Source: Acidobacteriota bacterium
GTDB lineage: Bacteria > Acidobacteriota > Terriglobia > Terriglobales > Acidobacteriaceae
Length of the DNA stretch: 64,000 nucleotides
Reading direction: 5' to 3'
Assembly (NCBI GenBank): GCA_031296115.1
Contig: JARLGI010000023.1
Coordinates: 62,001 to 126,000 of the forward strand
Each line of letters opens with the position of its first letter. Positions within the stretch are counted from its first letter, which is position 1. Under the pieces are notes generated by a model. The model was not told the origin of the DNA. It was given only the letters and a program-made list of their open reading frames with translations, and did no database searches. Below are positions 53,915 to 63,008 of this stretch, one piece after another. Position numbers and translations under genes: made by a program.

Positions 53915-54281
53915 GGGGGCGTCACGGCTTCGACGGAAGTGATTGCGGTAAAGAGGCATACCGGAGTGCGTGCATCCGTAATCGTGCGCAAAAACACAAT
54001 TGCCAATCAAAACCTGGCATACGCAGCTTAATTAATTAAGTTGCCGTCTTCCTCGGCTTTGCTCACGGGCCGAGAGCAGGCGTCGCACAGTGAGCTGGCT
54101 GCGAACTCTCCGCCTGTGAGTTCGTGGCGAGATCATCAGGCTGGCCGTCCGCGTTTCTTGTCCGTTCTGAGCGTGGAAGGCGAGAGTGCCGTCTAACAGC
54201 GGCGCGGGAACGCGACTAAGTATGTAGTCTCTTTGCTGGCAGCATTTTCGGACGCGGGTTCAACTCCCGCCGCCTCCACCA
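53915..54281 (+). ncRNA. ssrA: Transfer-messenger RNA (tmRNA)
   Basis: 367 nt. The 5' end GGGGGCGTCACGGCTTCGAC and the 3' end ACGCGGGTTCAACTCCCGCC, GCCTCCACCA can form the 7-bp acceptor stem (GGGGGCG/CGCCTCC, one G-U) and the T arm with GTTCAA. CCA is encoded. The mRNA-like part reads AKNTIANQNLAYAA followed by TAA (resume codon GCA near 53988), a normal tag ending in hydrophobic residues for ClpXP/ClpAP. tmRNA rescues ribosomes stalled at the end of broken mRNAs. Confidence 0.95.
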
Positions 54282-54284
54282 TAT
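54258..54284 (+). other. Island attachment site attL (in the ssrA 3' end)
   Basis: GTTCAACTCCCGCCGCCTCC, then ACCATAT at 54258-54284 is repeated at 63346-63372 with one mismatch. It spans the T-arm and acceptor 3' strand of tmRNA plus 3 bp, a common target of tyrosine integrases. Confidence 0.75.
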
Positions 54285-54427
54285 TATTTTGTTTGTTTTC
54301 ATTAGTTTAGTAGATGAAAATAGCAAAGTTACACAAAACAGACACAACTTTGCTCAAATCCAAGATATTTCTTCTGGACAGGTAACGGGCTGCTCAAGTC
54401 TGCCGTGGCATTGCCGCCACTAGCGGA

Positions 54428-56821
54428 TCACTGCTGTAGCCGCATCTTTTTCAAGATTTCAATATAACGCGGGTGCTGGTGCAAGGATTTGAACAGCGGA
54501 TCGAGTTTGAGTCCGATCAAGCCAGAGTCATGTTGTTCGTAGGCGCGATCGAGCCACTGTATCGCTTTGTCGACCTCTCCGCGATACGCATATACCTCAG
54601 CGATCTGAAATGCCGAATCGTTCGCATGGGCGGCGATGAGTTCTCTCAGTGCGGCATCTGACTCTTGGCGACGTCCCAGAGAGTAGTAAGCAAATGCTTT
54701 ACCCTGCAATCTCTCCCAATCAGCGGTCTCTTGCTGCATTTGGGCCAGCGCTTCCTGACGGTGCCCTTGTGCCAGCAAGATCTGGCCGAGCCCAGCGTGG
54801 GCGAATGCGTGCTGGGGATTTAACTCCAGGGCCTTCTGTAACGCGCCATTGGCTTCTTCGTATCGTCCAGCCTCGTATAACTGGTTGCTCAAAACTAGGT
54901 AAGCGCCAGCTTGCAGCGGATCCAGCGCAATCGCCTGTTTCTGTAACTCGATGGCTTCCTTTAAATTTCCCAACATCTCCTGCAATTCCGCACGATAGCC
55001 CAGTAGGTCAGCTCTTCCGGGTTCCAGTACCGCCGCCTTGTTCAAGGAAGCCTCAGCGCCTTGCCAATTGAAGTCATATTTGATCTGGACATTGGCCAAT
55101 GCGAGGTATCCTGCGGCCGAATTCGGGTCCAAAGCGATGGCTTGCTCTGCGTCTGCGCGGGCGCGGCGAAATCCTTCATTGGTGTCAACGAAGCCCTCTT
55201 GAGCAGCTTCGGAATAAGCGGCGGAGCGCAGGGACCAGGCTGGCGAGTAGTTCGCGTCCAGCTTGATCGCCTGGTCAGCGTATGCCAAGGCCGTGTCAAA
55301 GTTAGCTTTCCCTCCTCCGCGACTGCGAAAATATCCGGCCTGCAAATAGGCCTGGTAGGCGTCGGGATTGGTGCTTCGCGAACGCGCCGCGACGGGTGCG
55401 GCGGCCGTTCCGAGCAGCTTGACTTGCAATGCCCCAGTCACAGCGCGTGCGATTTCATCCTGCACCGCGAAGATGTCTTTCAGCTCGGTGTTGTACTCCT
55501 CAGACCAAAGCTGAAACCCGTCCGCAGCCTTGGTGACCTCTGCGGTGATGCGGACACGGCTGCCTTCCCGGCGCACGCTGCCTTCAAGAATGTTCGCCAC
55601 ATTCAGCGCCCTTCCGACCGTTCGGGGATCTTCATTCCTGCCCTTGAACTGAAAGGCTGAAGAGCGTCCTGCGACCTTCAAACCCGGTACTTTGGCAAGC
55701 TCGTTGGTCAACTCTTCGGCGAGTCCGTCGGAAAAATACTCCTGATCTTTGCCCGCGCTCATGTCAGCAAAGGGCAGTACCGCGATGGACGCCGTATTAA
55801 TTGCGGCGGCGTGCATCCGGGTGCGGCTTCGCCAAACATAGCTTCCCACCAGGGCTGCCAGCAGCAGGACTACCGCTAGGACTGCCAGCTTGCCACTCCG
55901 GAGCCTGGCAACTGGGGTTGGCGGCTTACCGCTGACGCTCGTGCTCTCTGCGAAGCGATCCGTTTCCAATCCGCGCTGCAATCTTAGTAAGTCTGCCCGC
56001 ATCTCCGAGGCATGCTGGTAACGCAGATCGGCATCCTTCTCCAAGGCCTTGTTGATAATGTCTTCCAGTCTGGAAGGACGGTCCGGATTCAGTCGCAGAG
56101 GCGGCGTCGGCGCTCGGTTCAAAATAGCGTCGAAGATGTCGGCGGGCGATTCGCCGCGGAATGGCAGAATCCCCGTCGCCATCTCGTAGAGCACGACACC
56201 GAAGGAGAAGAGGTCGGTGCGCGCATCCAGATCCTTGCCCCTGGCCTGTTCAGGCGACATGTACAGCAGCGTTCCGATAGGGATTCCGGGAGTGGTTAAG
56301 AAGCGCGACTTCGTCGTGGCCTCATCCGCGCTTGCCACCGAGGCACTTGTTGGCGCCACTTGTGCAAGACCAAAATCCAGGATTTTTGCGTGTCTGCGTT
56401 CGGTAACAAAGAGGTTGGCCGGTTTAATATCACGATGAACAATACCCTTGTTGTGAGCAGCGTCGAGCCCTTCGGCGATCTCGATTGCCAGGGACAACAA
56501 AGCTTCGGTTTCCAACACGTGTCCGGCGATGGTGTGCTTCAGTGTCTTGCCTTCGAGCAACTCCATCGCGATGAAGGTGCGGCCACCTTCCTCGCCGATC
56601 TCATAAATGGTGCAGATGTTCGGATGATTGAGCGCCGAAGCGGCCTGCGCTTCACGCCCAAAACGCTCTAAAGCCTGCGCCTCATGAGCCAGGTCGTCCG
56701 GCAGAAACTTCAGGGCGACAAAGCGATGCAGGGTTACATCTTCGGCCTTATAGACAACACCCATTCCGCCGCCACCCAGCTTCTCGACGATGCGGTAGTG
56801 CGAGATTGTTTGGCCGATCAT
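54428..56821 (-). CDS. Membrane Ser/Thr protein kinase with FlgO/TolB-N-like and TPR domains
   Basis: 797 residues. Kinase domain (9-275): [14 protein letters not shown], catalytic Lys38 in [38 protein letters not shown] and Arg-rich C-lobe; all catalytic residues are present. TM ~311-330 ([19 protein letters not shown]). Residues ~344-470 ([40 protein letters not shown]) match the TolB-N/FlgO-like module common after kinases in Acidobacteria, then TPRs to the end. It is predicted to sense envelope signals and phosphorylate cytoplasmic targets. First gene inside the ssrA island. Codon use seems less GC3-rich than that of the flanking chromosomal genes. Confidence 0.9.
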   Translation of the reverse strand: MIGQTISHYRIVEKLGGGGMGVVYKAEDVTLHRFVALKFLPDDLAHEAQALERFGREAQAASALNHPNICTIYEIGEEGGRTFIAMELLEGKTLKHTIAGHVLETEALLSLAIEIAEGLDAAHNKGIVHRDIKPANLFVTERRHAKILDFGLAQVAPTSASVASADEATTKSRFLTTPGIPIGTLLYMSPEQARGKDLDARTDLFSFGVVLYEMATGILPFRGESPADIFDAILNRAPTPPLRLNPDRPSRLEDIINKALEKDADLRYQHASEMRADLLRLQRGLETDRFAESTSVSGKPPTPVARLRSGKLAVLAVVLLLAALVGSYVWRSRTRMHAAAINTASIAVLPFADMSAGKDQEYFSDGLAEELTNELAKVPGLKVAGRSSAFQFKGRNEDPRTVGRALNVANILEGSVRREGSRVRITAEVTKAADGFQLWSEEYNTELKDIFAVQDEIARAVTGALQVKLLGTAAAPVAARSRSTNPDAYQAYLQAGYFRSRGGGKANFDTALAYADQAIKLDANYSPAWSLRSAAYSEAAQEGFVDTNEGFRRARADAEQAIALDPNSAAGYLALANVQIKYDFNWQGAEASLNKAAVLEPGRADLLGYRAELQEMLGNLKEAIELQKQAIALDPLQAGAYLVLSNQLYEAGRYEEANGALQKALELNPQHAFAHAGLGQILLAQGHRQEALAQMQQETADWERLQGKAFAYYSLGRRQESDAALRELIAAHANDSAFQIAEVYAYRGEVDKAIQWLDRAYEQHDSGLIGLKLDPLFKSLHQHPRYIEILKKMRLQQ

Positions 56822-57203
56822 TGGCGCGAATCTTACGTCCCTAAGATGGGCAAGTCAATGAAGGTTGGGAACTTGGGAGCGTTCCAGGTTTGACTATTGG
56901 CGATCGCGGAATCAAGCACATAGGCTCCTCGCTGCGCCACCCTTTTTTGACCAGTTGGAAAAGCTAGACCCAGGTGTGTGAGCATCCGCGTGAATCACTA
57001 CCGCTATGCCGACTTGCACTAAGACTTCCCGGTAGTGATCCGATGAAAGCCACTTCCACGACTTGCCGACTTCTCGTCACGGTGATTTAGCGCCCGACAG
57101 GCGGATAACGAGTGCAATGGCTGACAGCGTCAACCGCCGTTCCTAATCTCATTTCCAAGTATTTCCACAGGATGAACGGGACGAGTGCTGCAGTTGTGCA
57201 GCA
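56822..57203. other. Intergenic region in the island, with one diverged 47-bp repeat
   Basis: 382 bp without a gene. Positions 56909-56955 (GAATCAAGCACATAGGCTCC ... CACCCTTTTTTGACCAGT) recur with changes at 61069-61116. The kinase promoter should be here. Confidence 0.6.
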
Positions 57204-57851
57204 TCAGAGCGACTTGTCCATCAATATCGGGCCCCCATGCTCAGCGATTGATGCAAAGACGTGCTGTCCGTCGAAACGATGAGCCGCGTATGACCGTTTT
57301 ACCCGTTCGACGAATCCCTGCTTGCGGAAAATGTGCTGGGAGGCTTTATTCGTCGCCTCGGTGACCGCTAACCGATAACCTCGCCGGTTCCCGTGCTCCA
57401 GGCAAGCCACGACGAGTTGCTGCGCCACACCCCGTCCAGCAACGCGATCGGATACCCCGAGCAGGAACAGGTGGAGGGACTCGCCGGGACGAACTGTCCG
57501 ACCACTCCGGTACTCCATATCTAACTGCCCCAGGATATCGAAGATCGGATTGAACTTTGCACTCAGCCGATCTATCCCGTCAGGCATCGCGGATGCCGAG
57601 TCCTCCGTCAGCAGCGCACCGACCAACTCACCCCTACCGGCGAGCCGGGCCACAATTGTTAAGGCGTCGATGGCAGCTTTAGGGCAGAGCAGCCGCACAA
57701 ATTCTTCGAATTCAGGAGCGGTAAGCGCGACTGCCACGGCGGGTGGATCGTGACGACTGAACACCTCGCCCAGCAGTTGCACCATTGCTTCGGCTTCGGA
57801 GGGGACATAGACGCCATATTCGATCAGTTTGTGTTCGGGTGAATCTGCCAT
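57204..57851 (-). CDS. GNAT-family N-acetyltransferase
   Basis: 215 residues from ATG 57851 (GGGAG 6 nt upstream). GNAT core: LHLFLLGVSDRVAGRGVAQQ (acetyl-CoA pyrophosphate loop, R-x-x-G-x-G/A), then NRRGYRLAVTEATNKASQHI and FRKQGFVERV (N-A/S-x-x-x-Y/I-x-K-x-G-F). The N-terminal ~60 residues are unusual. Substrate unknown. It is inside the island. Confidence 0.75.
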   Translation of the reverse strand: MADSPEHKLIEYGVYVPSEAEAMVQLLGEVFSRHDPPAVAVALTAPEFEEFVRLLCPKAAIDALTIVARLAGRGELVGALLTEDSASAMPDGIDRLSAKFNPIFDILGQLDMEYRSGRTVRPGESLHLFLLGVSDRVAGRGVAQQLVVACLEHGNRRGYRLAVTEATNKASQHIFRKQGFVERVKRSYAAHRFDGQHVFASIAEHGGPILMDKSL

Positions 57852-57973
57852 CGGCATCTCCCGCCTCTCGCCATTCTAGACTGTCCTTTTCTGGGCGATG
57901 AGGCTGGACTGGCCCGATTCGTCAATCGAGAGGACCGGAGACGCCGTCGCCTTGGATATAATCTTGCGCACGG

Positions 57974-58042
57974 ATGACGCTAGCCCCAGGTATCAAACTC
58001 GGCCCCTATGAAATTCGTGCGCCGCTCGGCGCCGGGGGAATG
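57974..58042 (+). pseudogene. Ser/Thr kinase N-terminal stub
   Basis: ATG at 57974 opens MTLAPGIKLGPYEIRAPLGA, GGMG, i.e. the first 24 residues of a PknB-type kinase up to the glycine loop. At 58043 it runs straight into transposase sequence in reverse orientation. The rest of the kinase gene is missing. Confidence 0.75.
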
Positions 58043-58320
58043 GGCCAGGACTTCGTCCTTGGTCTGCACCTTCTTCTCCAAGAACTCAATCCGTTTCTGC
58101 TTTTCCTCCACTTGGCGGTGAGGACGCTCCCGAGACTGAAAAGCGGCCGCTCCATTCCCGAACAGTTCCTTCTGCCAGCGATAGAACACAGTAGGGCGCA
58201 GACCCAGTTCTTCACACAACTCCGAGACGGGCACCTTGTCCAAAACTGAGGCAGGACAATGGCACCCGCTCCCAGCGCCGCCGCTCCTCGTTCCACCTGT
58301 ACCATCCCGGTGTCGTCATC
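58043..58320 (-). mobile_element. IS3-type transposase OrfA remnant
   Basis: On the minus strand: LDKVPVSELCEELGLRPTVF, YRWQKELFGNGAAAFQSRER and a coiled-coil EEKQKRIEFLEKKVQTKDEV, the HTH and leucine-zipper-like part of IS3-type OrfA. It ends at the kinase stub; the expected continuation (ELMAEH-type) is absent. Upstream, WYRWNEERRRWERV in another frame may be its N-terminus, implying a frameshift. No OrfB and no terminal repeats were found. Confidence 0.6.
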
Positions 58321-58755
58321 TGCCTTTTCCTTTGCTTGCCCTCTTGTGATGGCTCTCGGGAACAGACTAGGTAAAGCATGTGAATGTCCACAAGACACCA
58401 GGAGGGAGCAGGTAAGATGCCTTGTTATCAGGAGCCTAGATCACACAGCCGGAATCGGCGAGAGATCCCAATGAGGGAAAGATGTTCCCTTCCGCAATAC
58501 TGTGTGGGATTGGTACACAGGTGAAGCAGTGGTCCCAGCAAGTTAGTTAGAGAGGGGGTATTACCACTCTGGCTGAAATTGCTCGAACCCGGGACGGACA
58601 AAATCATCTGGTGCAGAGGACGGTATGACCACATCAGTGGAATAAGATCGTGAGTGCTAATGCCTGTTTGCAACAACAGTCGGCGCCCTCCGGTTTGGCC
58701 TATGCTCTAGTAAGCTCTGGATGTTATTGCCTTTATCGAAAACTCAGAACTGCGG
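58321..58755. other. Island region without recognised gene
   Basis: 435 bp. Open frames are short and show no family features; possible old mobile-element DNA. Confidence 0.4.
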
Positions 58756-58812
58756 ATGGCACGCGAGCGGATATCTGATATTTGGGGCGGCACTTCAAGT
58801 CCATGGGAAGAC

Positions 58813-59289
58813 ATGATTCGCTTGCCGCTTGTCAGGCGGATACTCGCCGTGTTGGTGGCGGTGCCATTGAGTGCGATAGGTTTCGCTATAGCCGACAACC
58901 CAAGCACGCCCGGAGCGACAAGACTGCTCGTCGCGCCCGGATATGTCGTTGCTTTCCATTTACCTATTTACGCTTACAATCCGGGATTCCTTGGCAACAT
59001 CGGTAGACTCGCCACGGCAGCCCTTGCGATAAACGTCTGCTACTACACTTCTTTGCTGCTTGGATTGATGAGATTTTGGTCGGCAGCCAAACGTAATAAG
59101 CGCCTGCACCGATGCCGAATCGGTCCCCAAGCCCCCGCGAAGGCAACGGAAAGAAGCGTATCTTGCCTCAATCCCTCACAAGCCAGAATATGTCCGTCTG
59201 GTTTCTCTAGCAGACAAAGTGCACAATGCGCGGACAATACTGGCCGACTATCGTGTCCTCAAGGAAGGCGTTTGGGAGCGCTTCGGTGA
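58813..59289 (+). CDS. Small membrane protein, C-terminus probably altered
   Basis: From ATG 58813 (GGGAAGAC before it; an in-frame ATG at 58756 is possible) the first ~95 residues have three helices: LAVLVAVPLSAIGFAIAD, LLVAPGYVVAFHLPIY, and ATAALAINVCYYTSLLLGLM. From ~59100 the frame runs over HD-domain DNA read in the wrong frame, so the last ~60 residues look artificial. Probably a membrane protein of ~95 residues whose end was replaced by the HD fragment. Family unknown. Confidence 0.45.
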   Translation: MIRLPLVRRILAVLVAVPLSAIGFAIADNPSTPGATRLLVAPGYVVAFHLPIYAYNPGFLGNIGRLATAALAINVCYYTSLLLGLMRFWSAAKRNKRLHRCRIGPQAPAKATERSVSCLNPSQARICPSGFSSRQSAQCADNTGRLSCPQGRRLGALR

Positions 59290-59446
59290 GAAAAAAGGGG
59301 GAACGCTTTGGTATTATCGTGCACTCGCCGATGTTTTCATGCGACTTGGGCCAAAGCTCCTTGCAGCCGAACTCGAAAGAACCGTATCTGGGATCGAGCG
59401 CCTTTCTGCGTCTTCGACTCGGCTCCAGAGGGAGGAAGTGGAATGA
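59098..59446 (+). pseudogene. HD-domain phosphohydrolase, 5'-truncated
   Basis: Frame ending TGA 59444-59446 encodes CTDAESVPKPPRRQRKEAYL, ASIPHKPEYVRLVSLADKVH, NARTILADYRVLKEGVWERF and LWYYRALADVF. This is the C-terminal half of RelA/SpoT-like or MESH1-like HD hydrolases. The N-terminal H-x-n-HD part is missing and no start codon precedes it in frame. Confidence 0.7.
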
Positions 59447-59961
59447 CAAGGATAGTTTCTGGAATGCTTGCGGTCATGTTTTCCGCCTTTGCCGTAGCGC
59501 AACAACCAGACAGCGGCATCACTCCAGGCAGCGTAGCTCAGCGAGCTGCCGGAGCGGCGGTAGCAGACCACCAGAATTCAGCTATGAGTGGCAACATAGA
59601 AGTCCTGAGCGACACTAAAGGCGTAGACTTCCGCCCGTACCTTTCCACGGTCGTTGAAACAGTCCGCACAAACTGGTACAAATTCATTCCAGATGAGGCA
59701 AGGGCTCCGGTGATGAAATCCGGAAAGGTATCAATAGAGTTCGTGATTCTGCCAGATGGACGCGTTGCCGGGGTAAAGCTCACCGCCCCTTCTGGAGATA
59801 GCGGGATGGATCGGGCGGCGTGGGGGGGGCTCACCGCTAGTGTTCCATTCGCCGCTTTACCAGCAAAGTTCAAAGGTCCCTATCTTGCCTTGAGGTTTAC
59901 TTTTTATTACAACCCGAAGAAGACGCCCTCAAACGATCCCAGCAAGAACGAGGCGCATTAA
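59443..59961 (+). CDS. Secreted protein with TonB-C-terminal-like domain
   Basis: 172 residues from ATG 59443, overlapping the HD fragment stop by 4 bp, with GGAGG upstream. Signal peptide (TRIVSGMLAVMFSAFAVAQQ). Residues ~60-155: RPYLSTVVETVRTNWYKFIP, KVSIEFVILPDGRVAGVKLT and DRAAWGGLTASVPFAALP match the TonB C-terminal fold (V-x-x-x-W, V-x-I/V-x-F-x-I-x-x-D-G). It lacks the membrane helix and Pro-rich region of a true TonB. The overlap shows it was coupled to an intact HD gene in an ancestor. Confidence 0.75.
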   Translation: MTRIVSGMLAVMFSAFAVAQQPDSGITPGSVAQRAAGAAVADHQNSAMSGNIEVLSDTKGVDFRPYLSTVVETVRTNWYKFIPDEARAPVMKSGKVSIEFVILPDGRVAGVKLTAPSGDSGMDRAAWGGLTASVPFAALPAKFKGPYLALRFTFYYNPKKTPSNDPSKNEAH

Positions 59962-60055
59962 TCCGGCGTAGCGAGGGACTGCAGCGTATCTAACTAACGC
60001 TTCTCCGTGGGGCATGCGGCGGCTGATTCGGATCTCCTATTCGAAAACCTAAATA

Positions 60056-60760
60056 ATGCCTGGGGCTACAGAAAAGTCGCTTGAGCTGGCGTGTCTCGTA
60101 ATCCTCGGGTGTCTTCTCGCAAGCGCACAAACCGTGCAAGTGCTGCCAGAAGTTGACACCTACCTTAAGCTGAGTTCCGATCTGCGTGCCAGTTTCCAGG
60201 TAAAGGAGACAAGAGAAGGCGGCGATCCCACGGAAGCTGAAATAGGGCCCAGCCTTGACTTATATCTGCAGCCGTTGGCTCGCCTACAAAACGCCACTGA
60301 GTTCGATCTGGACGACTCGAAGTCCCGGCCTTTGGTATTTACGGTCGGATATCGCTATCTGCCCCAGGCTAACAATGCACCAGCGATAAACCGAATCGAG
60401 CCGGTTGTAACATTACACTTTCCCCTGAAGGCGAAATTTCTGCTGACAGACGGTAATCGTGGGGATCTTGACTGGCAGAGCGGGGGCTTCTCTTGGCGTT
60501 TTCGCAACCGCATTCAAATCGAAAAGAGACTAACAATCCGCTCTTACCACCCTGCCCCGTACGTCAGCGCCGAGTTCTTCTACGAGAGCCAATACGGTAA
60601 ATGGAGTGATACCGCGATCTATGCCGGTTGTCTCCTTCCAATTGGCAGGCACGTTCAGTTTAACCCCTACTACGAGCACCAGAACAACACCGGCAAGAGT
60701 CCAAATCAGCAACTGAACCAGTTGGGACTGATGCTCAATCTCTACTTCTCAATCAGGTAG
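60056..60760 (+). CDS. DUF2490-type outer-membrane protein
   Basis: 234 residues. Hydrophobic N-terminus (LELACLVILGCLLASAQT), then a beta-barrel-like protein: PEVDTYLKLSSDLRASFQVK, FTVGYRYLPQANNAPAINRI, SWRFRNRIQIEKRL, YVSAEFFYESQYGKWSDTAI, FNPYYEHQNNTGKSPNQQLN and a C-terminal LGLMLNLYFSIR. DUF2490 is an uncharacterised family with this layout. A lone gene within the island. Confidence 0.75.
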   Translation: MPGATEKSLELACLVILGCLLASAQTVQVLPEVDTYLKLSSDLRASFQVKETREGGDPTEAEIGPSLDLYLQPLARLQNATEFDLDDSKSRPLVFTVGYRYLPQANNAPAINRIEPVVTLHFPLKAKFLLTDGNRGDLDWQSGGFSWRFRNRIQIEKRLTIRSYHPAPYVSAEFFYESQYGKWSDTAIYAGCLLPIGRHVQFNPYYEHQNNTGKSPNQQLNQLGLMLNLYFSIR

Positions 60761-61268
60761 AGGTCAGTGAACGAATGCTCCGCTCACTGCGCCGGGACCA
60801 CAGGAACCACGGTGAAGGCGGTCAGCGGGGCAGCACGGTCTGCGGTTCTCCGTAGCGGAGCCCCTCGTCCCCAAATTCAGTGAAGCTACTTGGTTTCCCG
60901 GTTGATGCAAAGACACGCGCCAGTAAAATCTTCCCCCGTAGAAGCGACCCGTTCGCGATGTTCTCCAGCCCGACTCGACTCTAAGTCGTTCCGCAAGGCG
61001 ATGATATGGCAACGGTTCACAATCTATAGTCTATTGACCGCCCAAACCTGAAAGGTTCCGAGCCCTTGGAATCAACCAGATAGGCCCTCTTCCTCCGTCA
61101 CCCCTTTTTGACCAGTGATCACAGCGCGCCATGGAGCGGAACGGACACATTCGGGAACACTGGCCGACTTGTGGGGAGTAATCTCCCACATGAGGGTTTC
61201 TGGATAGTCTCCGGTTGGTCGACTGCGCAGGAATTTAGCGCCTCCGCGCTGTTCCCGGTGTAGATCCG
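60761..61268. other. Island region with the second copy of a diverged repeat
   Basis: 508 bp without a gene. Positions 61069-61116 (GAATCAACCAGATAGGCCCT ... CACCCCTTTTTGACCAGT) copy 56909-56955 with scattered substitutions. Nothing else recognised. Confidence 0.55.
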
Positions 61269-61269
61269 C

Positions 61270-61350
61270 TCATGGGCTAGGCACCTCGGATTGCCGCCTG
61301 ATTTCGCGCTCGCGCAGCCAAGTGAAGATCACTGGCGTGACGATCAGAAC
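61270..61350 (-). pseudogene. Heavy-metal RND pump (CusA/CzcA-like), C-terminal fragment
   Basis: On the minus strand VLIVTPVIFTWLREREIRRQ, then SEVPSP and TGA (61272-61270). T-P-V/A-I-F-x-W/L-L-R-E-R-E is the end of HME-type RND pump proteins. Only ~26 residues are left; the left neighbour is another fragment. Confidence 0.65.
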
Positions 61351-61353
61351 ATG

Positions 61354-61604
61354 GGCTGATTCTCAACTACATGGTCATCGAAACCGAGGCGCACAGCCCT
61401 ACGGATTTCGACATAATGCTGATGACCGAATACAAGGACCTGGCGACCATGGAGGCCAACCAAGACAAAGAGGAAGCGGTAACCAACCAAGCTCTAAACA
61501 GCAACGATCAGAAGATGATCGCGGGCTACCAGGAACGCGCAAACTGGCGAGAGATTATCGGCAACCGGCTGGCACGGGAAATCATCCTGGAGCCGAAGAA
61601 GTAA
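61354..61604 (+). pseudogene. Secreted conserved protein, C-terminal fragment
   Basis: Frame to TAA at 61602-61604 gives LILNYMVIETEAHSPTDFDI, MLMTEYKDLATMEANQDKEE and ANWREIIGNRLAREIILEP. The pattern L-x-E-Y-K-D-x-A-x-x-x-A ... R-E-I-x-G-x-R-L-x-x-E-I resembles a family of small acidobacterial proteins of unknown function, without their N-terminus. It starts exactly where the RND fragment ends. The codon at 61371 (ATG) could give a 77-residue protein, but this is likely not native. Confidence 0.5.
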
Positions 61605-61980
61605 CCTGCTTTGCCTTGTTAAACGTCAAAGGCACGAGGGATCGCGCCTTTAGACTTTAATCGCAGCTACGATGCTGGATCGCGGCGTCCCCACGGTCAT
61701 TCGGCTGGCTGGCGAATCATTACTTCAGGGACGGTCTGTTGGGCTATTGGCGGTTGGTTAGCCAGGGGGGTGGCCAGAAACCACTGCGTTAAGGATGAGG
61801 ATATTGTCGTTCGATCTTATTAGGGGCTGACTACAGTTCCGGTTCGCAACCCGCGAACGGGATAAGCAGCGAGAGCACTCCAAAACGGGCGAGACTTTTG
61901 GGGCTATAATTGCTGCCCACGGCCCATTTGCAATATCCAACTAGCGGAGCATACTCGTGCCCGCAACAGGAGGTCGCCCC
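61605..61980. other. Island intergenic region
   Basis: 376 bp without an identified gene. The last ~20 bp carry the ribosome binding site AGGAGG of the next gene. Confidence 0.5.
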
Positions 61981-62583
61981 ATGCCAATCACTGACTGCAA
62001 TAAACCCACCGCTCCTCACAAGGACTCAGCTTCCGGCCATGGTAAGCGTTGCTCGGACGCACAGTGGGAAGCAAGGGAAAACGCGATTCGAAAAGCCATG
62101 ATTTGGGGTTTGGCGGAGGCTGAAGACTGCCTTTCGGGATGCAGACACCGTACAGTGAGCATAACACTGACCCTCTCTGACTGTACTCAAAAGGATGCCC
62201 ACCCCGGTTTGTTTTTTTGTACATGCGATTGGACGGCAACGGTTGAATGTAAGAAGGACCCGGTGAGCGCACCGGCTGGCAAAACAGAGGTGCAGCCGTC
62301 GTCCGGACATCCTGACTGCACGGAATATGTTGAGGCCCACGGTACTGGCAAGAGTAACGATCAGGTTCATGTGGGTGAGGCGAAAGCTGCTGCTGTAAGT
62401 GACGCCAAAGATAAGGCCCTAGAGGAGGTAAAAAAGGTCCCCACGAGTTGCCCGAGCAAGTGCCCTCATCCCAAGGTGACCGTCTCCCTTGGAGAGGCGA
62501 CGGCGAAAATCACGGGCACAGGTGCTCAGGCTGTTTATGAAGCAACCTGCGACTGGAAACTGATTATCGAGTGCTCCGGGTAG
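61981..62583 (+). CDS. Cysteine-containing protein with a duplicated domain, unknown
   Basis: 200 residues from ATG 61981, preceded by AGGAGGT at 6 nt, a very strong site. Two halves align: residues ~25-95 (EARENAIRKAMIWGLAEAED, CLSGCRHRTVSITLTLSDC, CTCDWTATVECKK) and ~125-200 (AKAAAVSDAKDKALEEVKKV, CPSKCPHPKVTVSLGEATAK, ATCDWKLIIECSG). Shared pattern: helix, C-x3-C-x-H/(P)H-x-x-V-x-x-x-L, then C-D-W-x-x-x-x-E-C. No signal peptide. The four cysteines per unit suggest a metal site or disulfides. No known family. Confidence 0.7.
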   Translation: MPITDCNKPTAPHKDSASGHGKRCSDAQWEARENAIRKAMIWGLAEAEDCLSGCRHRTVSITLTLSDCTQKDAHPGLFFCTCDWTATVECKKDPVSAPAGKTEVQPSSGHPDCTEYVEAHGTGKSNDQVHVGEAKAAAVSDAKDKALEEVKKVPTSCPSKCPHPKVTVSLGEATAKITGTGAQAVYEATCDWKLIIECSG

Positions 62584-62585
62584 GG

Positions 62586-62926
62586 ATCGGCGGCTACAGT
62601 CCGGTTTCGTACTTTGAAAAGGGCCGGAACTGGGCAAGCCTGAATTTGGAGCCGTTCACGGCGGCCACCTCACTTCTCAGGCACAAAAGAATCAGTTCAC
62701 AGCCGCTCCGGAAAAGTATCTGCCGGCCTTTGACGGTTTCTGCGCCTTCGGCCACACAATCGAAAAAGAGTTTGCCGTCGATCCGACCAGCTACAAGATA
62801 GTCGATGGCCGCCTGCTCCTGTTCCTCAAGAACAACGACGTTGACGCCCTGAAGCTGTGGAACCACGGCAACGAGAAGGAACTGATGGCTAAGGCAGAAG
62901 GTCACTTCGCTAAGAAGGCCGCATAA
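62586..62926 (+). pseudogene. YHS-domain protein, frameshifted
   Basis: IGGYSPVSYFEKGR at the left is in one frame; PELGKPEFGAVHGGHLTSQA, QKNQFTAAPEKYLPAFDGFC, AFGHTIEKEFAVDPTSYKIV and VDALKLWNHGNEKELMAKAE are in the next, ending TAA at 62924-62926. Together they form a YHS protein (G-Y-D/S-P-V-x-Y-F ... F-x-x-x-P-x-K-Y-x-P-x-x-D-G-F-C-A). There is a +1-type frameshift at about 62620 and the N-terminus is missing. Confidence 0.75.
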
Positions 62927-63008
62927 TCTGGGTGCCCCGTTCTACGGAAGAGCTTGCCGTGAGCGAAGTCAAAAAAGTAGGGCGGGGCCTATCTAACGCC
63001 GACGGACT

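Noticed and set aside
58756-59289. Full 177-residue membrane protein
   Set aside because: The last third is HD-domain DNA read in a wrong frame; only the first ~95 residues look native.
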